A stretch of 64,000 bases of DNA from Malus domestica (lineage: Eukaryota > Streptophyta > Magnoliopsida > Rosales > Rosaceae): positions 3,026,501-3,090,500 of the forward strand of contig NC_091664.1 in the NCBI RefSeq assembly GCF_042453785.1, in the 5' to 3' direction. The notes below the pieces were generated by a model. It was not told the DNA's origin, made no database searches, and was given only the letters and a program-made list of their open reading frames with translations. A program made the translations under genes and the position numbers. Shown here in pieces: positions 48,450 through 61,010 of this stretch. Each line of letters begins with the position of its first letter. Positions within the stretch are counted from its first letter, which is position 1.

Positions 48450-48595
48450 GGGATGTGATATCCATACACCCTATTTTACTTCTCACACACATTTTTAATT
48501 TTCGGCTGTCGGATCGGATAAATTGAAGAAGATCAACAGACAAATTATCAAGGAGTGTGTGAGAAGTAAAATGGGGTGTGTGGATAGCACACCCC
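48450..48595. mobile_element. MULE-type MITE
   Basis: The ends gggatgtgatatccataca and the inverted ggggtgtgctatccacaca continue into the shared cattttacttctcacacac, giving about 45-bp inverted repeats. The flanks atttcaatt (48441-48449) and atttcagtt (48596-48604) are a 9-bp duplication with one mismatch. Related to 30332-30475. Confidence 0.78.
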
Positions 48596-50369
48596 ATTTC
48601 AGTTAAAGATATAGATTTGATCTCATAATTCTTAATATTCATGAAATCAGTTTCAATCCTGCAAACCAAGTCTTTTTATTTTTTGATAAAAGCGATAGAG
48701 CTTCATTACCATAAACAACCAATTACAAGGGTGTCAGATGGGTACATATACTTCAGTGATCATTTTTTTTTTTTGTCAAATGATAAATTTTGTTAAATTA
48801 GATGTTAGGTTAGTCATCGATGAAGTTTGAACTCACGCCATCATGTAAAGCTCAACGTCTTTCCACAATTGTGATAAAGGGTCACTTGCTCCAGTGATCA
48901 ATTTCTTGATCTAGAGGTAATTAACACTAAACACAAATAATTTAAAGCCCCTATACGGCCACTCCATAAACCACACCACTAAAATGAGGAGTCCCGAAGC
49001 AGATATGCCACATAGAAGAGATGTGACATACCAAGTCTTCTTCTCTTAGACCTTAAGACTTGGACGCATATTGTATGGTCTTAGAAATAAAAGTCAAATA
49101 AAAAGCTTGCGGTTTCAAAATACGTTGTATAGATATCAACCCGCCAACGAAAAAAAGGCAAACATTAATTGTCATTTGATTAGTCATTGTGGAACATTTT
49201 AGGGGTTTAAATTTTACATAATTGAAGAAAACTTACTTGCAACTAAAATCAAATGTCGCGATATTTCAAACTTATCTTACATTTGTCATGTACTTTGTGT
49301 TTAAAATATCGAATAGAGATAGAAATATCGATATACAAATTTATGAAAATATTTACAGATATATTAATATCAATTGTGTTCGACATAAATTATAAAACTT
49401 ACAATGGAGTGAGTATATCAACTCATTCAGATTAAGTCGAAAATTGAGAAAAATTCAAAAATAATTCAAAAGTTCAAAATTTGCAATGAATTACGACAAA
49501 ATTTATGTAGTGAATCAGTAAATATCATCAAAATTCATTGATTTTTTTTATATTTCACTGATATATAATGAAATTTCCATGGCAGTTGATATCGCGTGTT
49601 TGACATCGAATCCTATCACCATTGAATACTTGTTCCATGTAAATTCCTCGATAAGAGTGAATAGTAATTTAGAAAAACTAATAAAAAAAACTTCGAATCT
49701 TTATTTATTTTTTAATCAAAAATCATTTAATAACTTTATTTAATAATAAGAACAAAAAAAAAAAAAAACATTAAAACCCCAACTTGCGCTGGGCGTGTCT
49801 CCTCTCCCAACTCCCCTCTTTCCACACTCTACTTTTTTCTCCCATTGTCAGCTACATAAATAGATTTCTTTTTTCTTTTTATTTATTTTTTGCTTAGAAT
49901 AAAAAAAAAGACTTCAAATTGAATTACATTCCCCAATTTTAATTTTGTGGTGTTGTTTTCCAATAGTAGTCAAGATGATGAGAGCTTTTCAATGTGCTTG
50001 GAATACAGAATGGTACACCACGTGTTTCTATACAAGTTGTGAGATTTTTGTGTTAAAAAAATAATAATATAAAAATAAAATTTTTCATCACTTACATAAT
50101 AACATGTGGTATACCATTTGTGTTACAGGCACAAGGAAAAATTTATCCAAAATGACGCCCAAGCTCAAGAAATTGGATGGAGAATTACATTTATTATTGT
50201 AGGTATGTAAAAAATATGAGGAAATTTTAATTTGGTAATTGAAAACTTTTTAAATATAATTACTGAAAACATAATCTTCTAAAGGTTTTGATCTATAGGG
50301 TCACTTCTGGGCTTTTCGTTTTCAGCGCAATGGGTGCTTTTACAGGACCAAAAAGTGTCTAAGTTTCAA

Positions 50370-50705
50370 ACCTTATGAAACTAAACCAAGAATTAAACAC
50401 TATTTATAAAACTTGACCAATAAGTAGACATTGTTCATGAAACTAGACCAATAAGTAAACACTATATATGAAATTGGACTAATAAGTAGACACTATTTAT
50501 GAAACAAAAACAAAAATTAGGCACTATTTCCAAAACTAAACCAATAGGTGAAAACTATTTATGAAACTGCATCAATTACTATATGTTATTTATGAAACTA
50601 GACCCAATAACTAGGCACTATTTATGAACATGACAAAAAATTAGACATTATTTTTGAAAGTGGAAAAAAAAAGAAGACATTATTTATGAAATTGGATCAG
50701 TAAAT
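50370..50705 (+). repeat. Degenerate minisatellite, ~37-40-bp unit
   Basis: Eight or nine variant copies of a unit of the form gaaact(a/t)gaccaataagtag(a)cactatttat follow one another. Units vary in length and sequence, so the array is old. Non-coding. Confidence 0.75.
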
Positions 50706-51228
50706 AATGTAGTACCGTTCAGTGTCTATGATGAACGCACGAGTCTCGCGCGTCAAGTTTTTTTATTTATTTATTAAAATTGTGTCATTTTTATTAGAAT
50801 TTAAGTTATTTTGTTATTTTTATTAAAAAAAACTCAATAATATTTAATTTTTTTATTAAATAAAATTATTAGATAATTTTTTATTAAAATAAACTTAGCG
50901 CAAATGAAAGTTCCTAATAATTTAGTTGCAAGCAAAAGGTAAATTACAAAAAAGGATCATGGGAAATGGGCAAATTTGGATTTTCAAATGCCAAACAAGG
51001 GAAAAGAAAGAAATGAATATAAGGGAAGGCAGTTATTAGTTGGTTTCGCGACTTTTGCAGTACGCGAGTAGGTGGGTCCCACCACAGTAATGCGCCTCCC
51101 ACCAACTTGCCTCTCAGCCAACACCGAAAACCAAAAAGGCGATACAAATCCCTCCTTCCTTCCTTCCTTCTTTCTCGCTTCTGGCCTCTCCGGGTCTCCT
51201 CCTCCATGCCATTGCCACCCAACAACCC

Positions 51229-52902
51229 ATGGCTTCAACGACGGTGTCGATCATGACGGCGGCGGCCACTCTGAGAAGCTCGTGCGCCAGCTTCTCCCTG
51301 CTATTCCTGCTCCTGATTTCAACCAAAATCACGATCGCCTTCGCTCTCAACAACGCCTTTCTCAGCGTCAAGTACAAGTACGCCGGCCGCGAGCCTTCCT
51401 TGAGCGCCCTTAAAGCTCACGATATCCAGCGGACTCTTCGATTTCTCGCCGGCGTTGACCTCCCCTTGGGCGGCTCTGGCCGCCCTGATGCCGTCGGGTA
51501 CCCATTTCTTCTCTCCCCAATCCTTCATATATGTGTGTGTGTGTATATATATATATGTTATGTGTTGTTTTGAGTTGGGTAATTGTTAATATCTTTTGTT
51601 TGTTTTGGAATTTGTAGTTTATACTATGCCAAAATTGGAATTGGAACACCTATCAAGGACTACTATGTACAAGTTGATACAGGCAGTGATCTTATGTGGG
51701 TCAACTGTATCCAATGCAGAGATTGCCCAAAGAGAAGCACACTTGGGGTATGAGATTGAGACCTCTCCATCTGATTCTTTACATCGTTTTCTTTTCGGGT
51801 TTTCGTTATTGTTTTGCCCCATGAATTGGTTGTGTTTTGCTTATTTCGGTTTTTGGGCAATGGCAGATTGATCTTACTCTATACGATGTTAAGCAGTCTT
51901 CCACTGGTAAATTGGTTCCTTGTAATCAAGATTTCTGCTTGGAGGTAAATGACGGTCCGCTGTCTGGATGTACGGCTAATATGACATGCCCTTACCTGCA
52001 AATATATGGGGATGGCAGCTCCACTGCCGGTTACTTTGTCAAGGATATTGTGTTTTATGATCGAGTATCCGGTGATCTTGAAACTACGTCTGCCAATGGG
52101 AGCATCATTTTTGGGTAATTTCTTCCTACTTGGTATGATATTTTGTACTTGATTGGAATAAATGCTTCATTGAGACTAATGCGTGGAAAGTTACACATAA
52201 CTGTATGGGGAGAAACAAGTTCTCAAATCAATATTAATTCAGCCATGTTGAGAATATTAGTGGTCAAAGTAGTGAGAGGAAACTTGTTCTGTGCATAAAA
52301 GACAAAGATATGCAATTTTCAGCTGTAACTACGGACCGATTCTAAATTATGGTACAAGGAGAATTTAGTTCAAGGGTGGGAGGGTTGTAAGTTTGGGAAA
52401 AAATGGAGGGGATAAAACATAATTTTGGGTCAGGCTGATGATAAATGAGCTCTTAGTGGATAAATCAATGATATGGTCTTCCAAAATCTTCAAAAATTTT
52501 ATTCTTCCAACTCAACAAAGTCCTCCTCCCCTAACGAGGAAGTTAGGTTAACTGCTTGAACTTTCCTTTTCTCCTTTTCTGTTCATTTCCCCCATTTAAT
52601 TCTGCTGAAGTTTTTGTAACTCCTATGCTCTATGTGTGCAAAACTAAATACTTTTATCATCACAAAAATGGTCAAAGTAAACCATCAGCTGTTATTTTGC
52701 ATTGAACTGTGTAATTAGGACAGTGTAGTATTTTGTTCTTCTTATAAATTTTGGATGGACTGCTTGTCCCTTGCTGGACAATGATATTCCACCTACTTGC
52801 TTGTTGTCATAAATTACTTTTTATTAAAGGAAAAGAAAGTGAACAAACAGTTGTTGATTGATAGGAGAAAACAATCTAACAGTTGTTGATTGATAGGAGA
52901 AA

Positions 52903-52943
<41 letters not shown>

Positions 52944-55900
52944 TGTGTGCCCATATACATGTGCATGTATATGTGTAATATGGTTACCATTCGTATGGTT
53001 GTATTGACGTTTGTGAAATAGGTGTGGTGCTACACAATCTGGTGACCTAGGCTCATCTGGGGAAGGAGCACTTGATGGAATACTTGGTTTTGGCAAATCA
53101 AATTCCTCAATTATTTCACAGCTAGCTTCATCTGGGAAAGTGAAGAAGATGTTTGCTCATTGCTTAGATGGCAAGAATGGAGGTGGTATCTTTGCTATCG
53201 GGCGTGTTGTACAACCAAAAGTTAACATGACTCCCTTGGTACCAAACCAGTATGTATTCTATTCTGCATTTTGATATTGTAATGTTTTCATTCATCTGTT
53301 TTATGTACATTTAAGTGGTATTTTGTGGTCGTTTTCTTGCTAGATAAAACTGGTGTTTTATTTTAGTACTTTTTATTCCCTTAATTTAGTGGTATTATAT
53401 GTTTTAATTTTTTTCTTTGCATGTTAGGTATGTATAAAACTAGAGGAGAATCATCAGACTTATAATATGACTCAGATTAAAAGCCAAGCTTCCTAAGAAG
53501 TCAAACAACAAGTGCAAACATTTATTCTTATTAAGTTTTCAAACTTGTAAATATTATAAACTGTAACAGCCATTCAATTCAACCATTCTCTTAGATTGTT
53601 GAAGATAATTTCTGATTTTATAGTAATTCAAAAGCAATAAAACAAAGAAGACTGAAAAGGGCTAGAAAAACTTATCTATGTACTATATCTTATTCATATT
53701 TTCTTTTGAAACATGTCTAATATCTTCTTATCTTTAGGATTAGGACTTTTAACATTATGTTATCACTGCCCTTTCTTTTCTAAAAATGCTTTCAAGGACC
53801 TTATAAGAAGTACCAAATATTATTACTTCTATATTTTCTCAAATGTAGAATATGTTTCAATTGCATCTATGAGAATGTCACCAGAAAAAAATGCTCTTCT
53901 TTTGTTGGAAAATTAAGCTGCAATTTGTTATAAAAATTTAGGTCGCACTACAACGTCAACATGAAAGCAGTTCAAGTTGGCCGTTCTTTTCTAAGTCTTC
54001 CAACAGATGTATTTGAAGCGGGAGATAGAAAAGGGACAATAATTGACAGTGGTACGACATTGGCTTATCTTCCGGATGTGATTTATCAGCCCTTAGTAAG
54101 TAAGGTATGTGGTATGCAAGAACCTTCTCTTTTGGAGATTGTCATTCATTTTTTCCATTCATAAATATGATTTTTTTTTTTTTTTTTTAATCTGTGAATA
54201 TTTACATCAGTATTGAATGAAATGCTTTCTTATTAGATTATCGCTCAGCAGAATGATTTGAATGTTCAAACTGTTCACGGAGAGTATACATGCTTCCAGT
54301 ATCCAGGAAGGTATGGTGTATTCCATTGTGAATTTTCTTTTAGGAGTAATAGCAGATAAGAAAGTTATATATTATTGAATTTTGATTATTTATAATATCT
54401 TGAATGTTTGAGTCATTAGATTAAGATTTGTCTGGAGTGATATATTATTCCAGAGAGAAAATGCTGATTGGATCTCTATATAAGATGCTTAAATGCTAAC
54501 TGGAATCAGATAAGACGAGCAATAAGTTTAGAAGGGATGCCACAGCCGTAAATGTTAAAATGGATATAAGTAAATCTGTTTTTGTGTGGATGTAAATCAA
54601 TATATTCGTTATCTTGAACTTGTTCATTTGGAACAGATGTAATTTGGTAAGCGACCGGCAGTTTTTAGCTTTTATATAATGCTTGTCCATTATGTTTGTG
54701 TTTCTTATTCAAAATAAATAAATTGTATAGTGCAGGACGCTTCCCTGATATTTGTACCTTTTGCTTTTTATTGCAGTGTTGATGATGGGTTTCCTGTGGT
54801 CACCTTTTACTTTGAAAATTCACTTTCGTTGAAGGTTTATCCACATGACTATTTGTTCCCTTACGTAAGTATATTATACTGAAATTTTTTTCAGGCTTTA
54901 TTGATAAGTTGTTCTTAATTCTTATTCAGGTTTACCCGTATTACTAGCTTGTTTTTGCATTCATATCATTACCAACTAATTGGCTTTGGATTTTAGTATT
55001 CTGTGTGTTTAGTTTATGGGCCCAGCTAGCATACTTATTCCCGTGGTACCAATTATCAAATTTATTGTTATTAATTTATTTATAAGAAACTGCAATCCTG
55101 TAAAAGAAAAGAGGAAAAGGATGCTGAGGAAACCGGACAAGTTGTCCATCGAAGGGAGATTCCAACTAAAAAATTAAAAAAGGCCAACAATTACTATATT
55201 TCTTCAGTTGCTACTATTTTTGTTTTTTAAAATATGATAAATATTGGTTGAGCTATTAATGCAAGTATTGTTGCCCTCTCATTTTGATAATTTTTTATTT
55301 CTGTTCCACTATAATCTATTATTCTACAGGAAGGCTTTTGGTGTATTGGTTGGCAAAACAGTGGGATACAATCAAGGGATAGGAAGAACTTGACTCTTTT
55401 GGGAGGTAATGTCTCATTCTTAGTTTGTGTTAAGGAGTGACTTTTCAGTTTCTTGAGTAAATATAGAACTTCCAAAATAAAAGGTCTAGAATCGTTATAG
55501 CTTATACTCCGAAGTTCAAGGCAAGACTTTCTTAGGTATTGTAAGTAATTGTAATATCAATTCTTCTTTTAAAGATTTATAGTCACGAGAAATCTAGTAA
55601 ATAGAGGAGTCACATAAGGGTGTCTTGATTATTTTGCTTTTTGATAAGAAACAAATACTTATTACGAAAGGGGAATGTAAAAGGAAGGATGGACAAAAAC
55701 AAAGTGCCTATAAAAATATTAAGGATCAGAAGGTGTTGGTAAACACTCAACGAAAAAAGAAAAAAAAAAAAAAAAAACTTATGAGGAAAATATGGAAATT
55801 TTCTTTTGAAACTTAAGGACTGTAATACAGTTCATGCTGACTCACACCGTTGCTCTAGTAGTCATTGATACTTGTGATTCTCATAGTAACATTTACTTTA

Positions 55901-56682
55901 GGGTAAGATGATATCATAGATTCAGTGTTGGGATGCCAATGAGGAATTGAGGATTCTAATGGAACAATTGAACCAAATGTACCAATTAGACCGTATGTCC
56001 ATTTTTTTTATTTGATGTAAAATTTCGCTTAATAAAGAATAATATTTGGGTTTAGCTCTATACTACGATTCCATGTATCATAAATATAGCCAACTTTCCC
56101 ACACTTATTGTGTGTAGTATTATAAGTAATTATGGTTAATCTTCAGTATAAGCGAATCATCTCCAAATGCAACTAAAGACTGGGTAACTATAGCTTTATA
56201 AAGTTTAAAATGACATGATATATGAGACGAGCAAGACACAAGAGAGTTGCATGAAATTCCCGGTGGACTTGATCATTTAAAGTGTTTCTTGCAGATTTGG
56301 TACTTTCAAACAAGCTAGTCCTATATGATCTTGAGAATCAAGTCATTGGATGGACCGAGTATAACTGTGAGTATCATGTTATTTTCTGTTCTCAATGTCT
56401 CTGTGTTCAAGTAATATGAGTACATCCTAATTAGGCTTACCGGTTACTTACCAGAGACAGTTTTAGACACTTGTCAAATGTGAGTTTCTCGTCTTTTTAC
56501 TAATCTGAACTTTTCTATGGTCAATTTCAGGCTCATCGAGTATTAAGGTACAGGATGAACAGAGTGGAACAGTGCACTTAGTAGGTTCCCACTATATTTC
56601 TTCCTCTTCTGCTCCCTATTTGAATACCCGATGGGCTATAATCTTCGTGTTGCTAACCATGCTGCTGCACAGTCTAGTTTAG
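51229..56682 (+). CDS. A1-family aspartic protease, A36/A39-like, GPI-anchor type
   Basis: A secreted pepsin-type protease. The closest described relatives are Arabidopsis A36 and A39, which act in pollen and pollen-tube guidance. Ten exons (51229-51497, 51618-51747, 51867-52114, 53022-53249, 53942-54104, 54237-54310, 54777-54864, 55330-55405, 56295-56366, 56531-56682) give 499 residues. An N-terminal hydrophobic signal (SLLFLLLISTKITIAFA) is followed by a short pro-region. The first catalytic motif is VDTGSDLMWVNC, then YGDGSS (flap), and the second catalytic motif is IIDSGTTLAYLP. Conserved cysteines and LVLYDLENQVIGWTEYNC close the fold. The C-terminus has a Ser-rich spacer and the hydrophobic tail WAIIFVLLTMLLHSLV, as required for a GPI anchor. 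All splice sites are GT-AG and all phases agree. Confidence 0.94.
52847..52940 (+). repeat. 2 x 32-bp duplication and (CT)n tract in protease intron 3
   Basis: The unit acagttgttgattgatagga... occurs twice in a row (52847 and 52879) and runs into about 17 CT dinucleotides (52907-52940). It lies in the intron between exons 3 and 4, about 80 bases before the acceptor. Confidence 0.85.
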
Positions 56683-58213
56683 TGAAGAGGACAGCTAAAA
56701 CAAAATACTGACAGCCAGATTTCAAGGTAAAGAAAGAAAAAAAAAAAAAAAATAGAGAAAATACTATGAAAACTGTTTTTGACATGGTGTATAGAAAGGT
56801 TGTGATTTTGCGGGTCTATATTAACGCCAAAGGTGAAAACACAAGCTAGGATAGACTTATGGTTTTGAAGCTTCGCTATGGGTTTTGTATTTTTCTGCCC
56901 GTTGTGAATTTCTGAAGATTTCTGAGAATATTGTATATGCTTTCAAGTCTTGAACTGTCTCAACTTAGGTCCTGACATAATTGTACATAATATCGTTACT
57001 ATATGTGTCCTCTGTTGCTCGATCCAGTGGTTCTGTGTCCTCTGTGACTCGATCCAGTGGTTCGATGGCTGCGCCAGTTATCGCTTCATTGTTTGTATTG
57101 CCCAGATGAATTGCCCACATAGTTAATTTCATCCGCACATACAAGATGCATGTTAAATTTCACATCATCGTGTGTTGCGTTACAGTTGCGAAAACTTTAC
57201 CGGAGCTAATGTAAGATCTAAAGTTTTACGTTTTGGCTATCCTTTTTTTACCTCTTGCACTTTCTTCGTAATCATATTCCTCGGTTTTCTTTTCTTTTGA
57301 TTTGTTCCATCCAACGGCCAGAGAAAGACAGAGTTAGGTGCGGTGTGACGCGCACCCGACAACATTTTAATCGAAAGAAATGTGACAGCTTTGTAGACCA
57401 GGGAGAGAATACCATGGAAAAACAAAGTTGGTCGGGAGATGAAAACAATTGAGTTGTCAATGACAAATTTGCAGCGTTTGTCCGGATAAGGAAATGAGGG
57501 CATGTTATGCCAAAACCAAGCCAATGATAAAAGTCCAACACTAGACAAAAATATGGCCCAAGCTATAATTTGTGCCCACGTTTTGGCATAATAATTTGGG
57601 TGGATCGTGCAACAGGTGAAAAAGGATGCGCATTATTGAAGCTAATGAAACATTTTTAGCCGATATTCTATAGTAAATTCATCTTACGTTTGGTTGTGAT
57701 CATGTCTTTTCGAACTTGGGTTCAAAGGGAGGAGTACCCAAAACTCGGTTTTTTATCCAGAAATTGTTGCTGAATTTGGTCTCTTAAGATTTGAAATCAA
57801 TAGAATTGGTTCCTGAATTTGTCAATTGTCAATCATTTTGGTTATTCTTTGAAACCACTATTAACCACGGTTAAAGAAGGACCAAAATGACAAAAATACC
57901 CTCAATTTAATAAACAATGGGTCAAAATGATTTGACAAATTTTGAGGGTATTTTTGTCATTTTACCTTTATTTAAAGGAGAATCTTCACGGAATGGCCAA
58001 AAATTTTTACATTGGACAAACTCAAGAACCAATTTTATTGATTTTAAATTTCATGGACCAAAGTGAGAAGTTATGTCAATCTCAAAGACCATTTTGGCTA
58101 AAAAAAACCCCCAAATTTTATCCTAAATTCTGAGTTACATAGCAAGTTTAAAGCTTCTATCATCAATTTGGTTTCTTTGGATCAACAAATGCTGTTTTGA
58201 TCCATTTAATCTA
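56683..58213. other. Spacer between protease and TPD1-like genes
   Basis: Begins with the protease 3' untranslated region. It contains a 2 x 30-bp duplication at 57004-57063 and an inverted-repeat element around 57740-58110 (gacaaaaataccctcaa facing ttgagggtatttttgtc). No exon was recognised; the opposing ORFs at 57.2-57.5 kb show no motif. Confidence 0.5.
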
Positions 58214-58368
58214 GGGAACTCTAACAAAAAGCTCTCGGTACTGTTCACTTTAACGAAAAACCACATTTTTACACTGAAAAGTCAATCCTGGTACTATTCA
58301 CTTTACCCTTTATTTTGTCCTTATCGTTAAAACTCAAAGTTTTCAAGCTATTTTCATTAGTTTTCCTT
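58214..58368. mobile_element. MITE, second copy of the family at 32813-32964
   Basis: Starts gggaactctaacaaaaagct, contains gttcactttaacgaaaaacc and actattcacttta, and ends ttttcattagttttcctt. It aligns end to end with the 32.8-kb copy. It lies just past the 3' end of the minus-strand TPD1-like gene. Confidence 0.7.
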
Positions 58369-58493
58369 TTAATCTAATCCCCTACTAGCTCCATGCAGAT
58401 GAGATTAAAGAAGAACAATTCACATGAACTAACAAATTGTACTAAAAGCAAAGGAAATTAGTGTATGCTAATTAATCACTTAATTACATCAAA

Positions 58494-58996
58494 TCACTCG
58501 CATTGAAAGTACCAAATCTTAGGATACATGAGATACTTTGGGTGAGAGTAATTGAAGGAAAACGTCTGCAGAGGTGCCAACGGCAACCCGCCGTTGATGA
58601 CACAATCATCGACGGCTAGCACTTTGAGCTGCCGGGGATTCACCAGAGCTTGAGGAAAGCTTCCACACTTCAAATGGACGTTGATGATTGGGCACATTGG
58701 GCACTTGTTGTTCACTTCCACCATGAATTTGGGAGAGCTTCCAAACACCACTTGGGTCTGTTGCACTGTTGGAGCTTCCTCATTGATACTGCATTTTGCT
58801 CCCCATCCTGCAACATATATATACACATATATGTATCAAAATTAACCAAGTTAATTAAAACCCAAGTAAATTTTAGAGAGAAAGAGAGAGAGGGAGGGAG
58901 GGAGGGAGAGGGGGAGAGAGAGAGACCATGGGGGAAAAGAGAAGCAAGTGTAAGAGAAATGCAGAGAAGAAGCATGAAAGCTGGTTGGCAATGCAT
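58494..58996 (-). CDS. TPD1-like small secreted cysteine-rich protein
   Basis: A relative of TAPETUM DETERMINANT 1, the secreted ligand of the EMS1 receptor kinase in anther cell fate. Exons 58927-58996 and 58494-58807 on the minus strand give 127 residues. Exon 1 is essentially the signal peptide (MHCQPAFMLLLCISLTLASL). Exon 2 opens GWGAKCSINEEAPTVQQTQV and shows the family pattern FMVEVNNKCPMCPIINVHLK, then CGSF, VDDCVINGGLPL, an FSFNY stretch, and a final YFQC. The six-cysteine layout is kept. It is shorter than TPD1 itself and fits the TPD1-homologue subgroup. Whether it acts in anthers cannot be told from sequence. The intron contains a ggga/gaga-rich purine tract. Confidence 0.9.
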
Positions 58997-59070
58997 TGCT
59001 GATCTTTCGACTGTAAGATATCAAGTGAGAAGAAGCTTAAAGTGGTTGGATCCAGACTTTCAGCGTCTGG

Positions 59071-59080
59071 TTTATATAGA
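59071..59080 (-). promoter_or_regulatory. TATA box of the TPD1-like gene
   Basis: On the minus strand the sequence reads tctatataaa, a canonical TATA box, about 75 bases upstream of the start codon at 58996. This implies a leader of roughly 40-45 bases. Confidence 0.6.
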
Positions 59081-59479
59081 GACAATTAGGAGGAGCGGAA
59101 GGATGGGGTTGAGTGAGTAGCAAGCTTTTTATGTGGTTGATGTTCTTTCGGAAGAGAGCAACTTAGATAACACGAGTTATGATGCCCTATATCAATAATA
59201 ACGCTATATAGACTGAAACAAACATATATTATGTTATTAGTACGAGACGTTATAATAACACTGTAGCCATGAAATCGATGAATCTCTTTGCTTGTTAGTT
59301 GTTAGAGAGCGGAGGGAGTCACATGCAATTGGAAGGGAAAAAAGGCATATGGAAAAGGAACTTAGGGCCAGTATTTCTACGTACAATGTTTCCCTTACAT
59401 ACAAGCAGACTCACATGACCAATGTCAGTGCCCGAAAAAGCTGACAACAATTCCAAGTTTTCTGTGTGTTGATCATATT

Positions 59480-59480
<1 letters not shown>

Positions 59481-59547
<67 letters not shown>
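59481..59547 (+). repeat. (CT)33 microsatellite upstream of the TPD1-like gene
   Basis: An uninterrupted run of about 33 CT units, the longest simple repeat in the window, roughly 485 bases upstream of the TPD1-like start codon. GA/CT tracts of this kind can bind BPC-type GAGA factors in plants; no such role is shown here. Confidence 0.95.
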
Positions 59548-59549
<2 letters not shown>

Positions 59550-60104
59550 AGACACAGAAGTCAGACCAATCACATGCATGAATCTTCATACAGTAGCACG
59601 GGTTTGTCTGCGTCAACTAATTATGCATGTAGAATGATGCCAGCCTCAATCATTCAATCGTTAAGTATTATTATCATGACTTTAAGCAAGAATGCTAGTA
59701 ACATTTTCATTTGAAATCAGATTTTCTTGTTCTGTCTTCTCATTTTAATTTTGTAATGTTGCTTGATGATCAGACAGCCCATTAAAAATCAACTATTTAA
59801 GAATAATTTCCATATTGGGATAAAAAAAAATTTGATCCTAACTTAGACCAATTATATGTATATGAATAAATTTCATACTATACCAAAGTTATAATCTTTC
59901 TAGTTCATGTTGTAAGAAACTTGCCTCTACATAGTAATAATTGTTTTAATTCCAAAAAAATGCAATGCCTCAGCGGTAAAAATTAAGATGAAGTAAAATA
60001 TTGTTTTATTAGGATAAAGTAATATATTGTTTTACGTGGCTTATGTGATATAGGTATTGTAGTCATTTTGAACATATGGTGGGCCTCTATTGGACAACAT
60101 CTTA
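59548..60104. other. Spacer without recognisable features
   Basis: A+T-rich, non-coding. No repeat with clear ends, exon or RNA gene was found. Confidence 0.5.
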
Positions 60105-61010
60105 CATAGAATCAGTTAACCGTCACCGTGTCATACAAGTTCAATAATGCATTGACATGTGGAGAAAAGCTTACACATGACAATACACAATGGCAGATTC
60201 AGGAAATAATATTATGAGGGTCAGTAAGAATAGCGTGCGTAGCGCGCAAATTTTTTTACCATAAATAGCATGCATATCACCATTTCATCAAGTCTTAGTA
60301 GGCCTGAAGTCATTTGGCAAGGCATACTGCACACCTGTTAATGCCTCATTTGCGAGGGTAACTAATATGTTCTAAGGCTGCTCCCATATGAATGTTTAAC
60401 AAAGAAACACACTTAGCTTGAACACACTAACAATGCTTGATATCATTGCATCCCATTAATATGTTTGTCCAAGAATGCTTTGTTATTCACTGAGATCACC
60501 ATTTTATTCACTATTTTTCAGACATTTTATCAAACTGTTAGACGGCATGTATAAATTCTAATCTTCAAAAGGGCAGCACCAAGATGTTCATGGACATTCA
60601 CCAAAAGTTCGGGAGCTCAGCTGATCCCCTTGCCCCTCAATGCATCCGCCACTGACAACACATTATTGGATCAGTGCTCCCTAGAGCGTTGAGCATGTTC
60701 CATGTAAGTCTTTACCCCTTTTTGGATTGTCACATGGCATGGTGGGGCCTCTCTCTTCGTCATTTTCTTTTCTTTCTTCCTCTTGAGTGGTTCTATGGAC
60801 TCCCCACAATTTGTTGAACACAACTTTTAACTAAAAACACCATCCACATGCTTGTTGGTTAAGAAATATCCTAGAACTAACTTACCCAAACTACCCTCAT
60901 ACCCTCCCCTCCCACAGAATTGCAAAAGTGTTGTTGCACATGCCCATAGCTTCCACTTTATTACCAAAAAGAGTAGTTAAACGTAAATTAACACAGCAAG
61001 TACAACCTCA
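60105..61010 (+). repeat. Interrupted first copy of a dispersed repeat
   Basis: The segments 60110-60187 (gttaaccgtcaccgtgtcat...), 60663-60712 (...gttccatgtaagtcttta) and 60944-61010 (cccatagcttccactttatt...) match, in order, the continuous stretch 61830-62040. The interruptions are the hAT-like element at 60188-60654 and a second insert at about 60713-60943. Nature of the repeat is unknown. Confidence 0.7.
60188..60654. mobile_element. Non-autonomous hAT-like element
   Basis: The ends are caatggcagattca and the inverted cagtggcggatgca, the common plant hAT-type terminus. The flanks acaataca (60180-60187) and acaacaca (60655-60662) form an 8-bp duplication with one mismatch. The uninterrupted repeat copy at 61.8 kb lacks the element, which confirms insertion. 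No transposase coding. Confidence 0.8.

Larger units (their letters stand above)
48178..51228. other. Spacer with one MITE and a minisatellite
   Basis: Between the MULE and the aspartic protease gene. It contains the MITE at 48450-48595, the degenerate minisatellite at 50370-50705 and long A/T tracts. No other exon or RNA gene is visible. The last ~150 bases hold a tccttcct-rich leader of the protease gene. Confidence 0.55.

Noticed and set aside
57237-57548. Minus-strand ORFs of about 100 residues
   Set aside because: No family motif, overlapping frames and no plausible promoter; consistent with chance.
59319-59714. Leu-Ser and Arg-Glu repeat proteins
   Set aside because: These are translations of the CT microsatellite in each frame.
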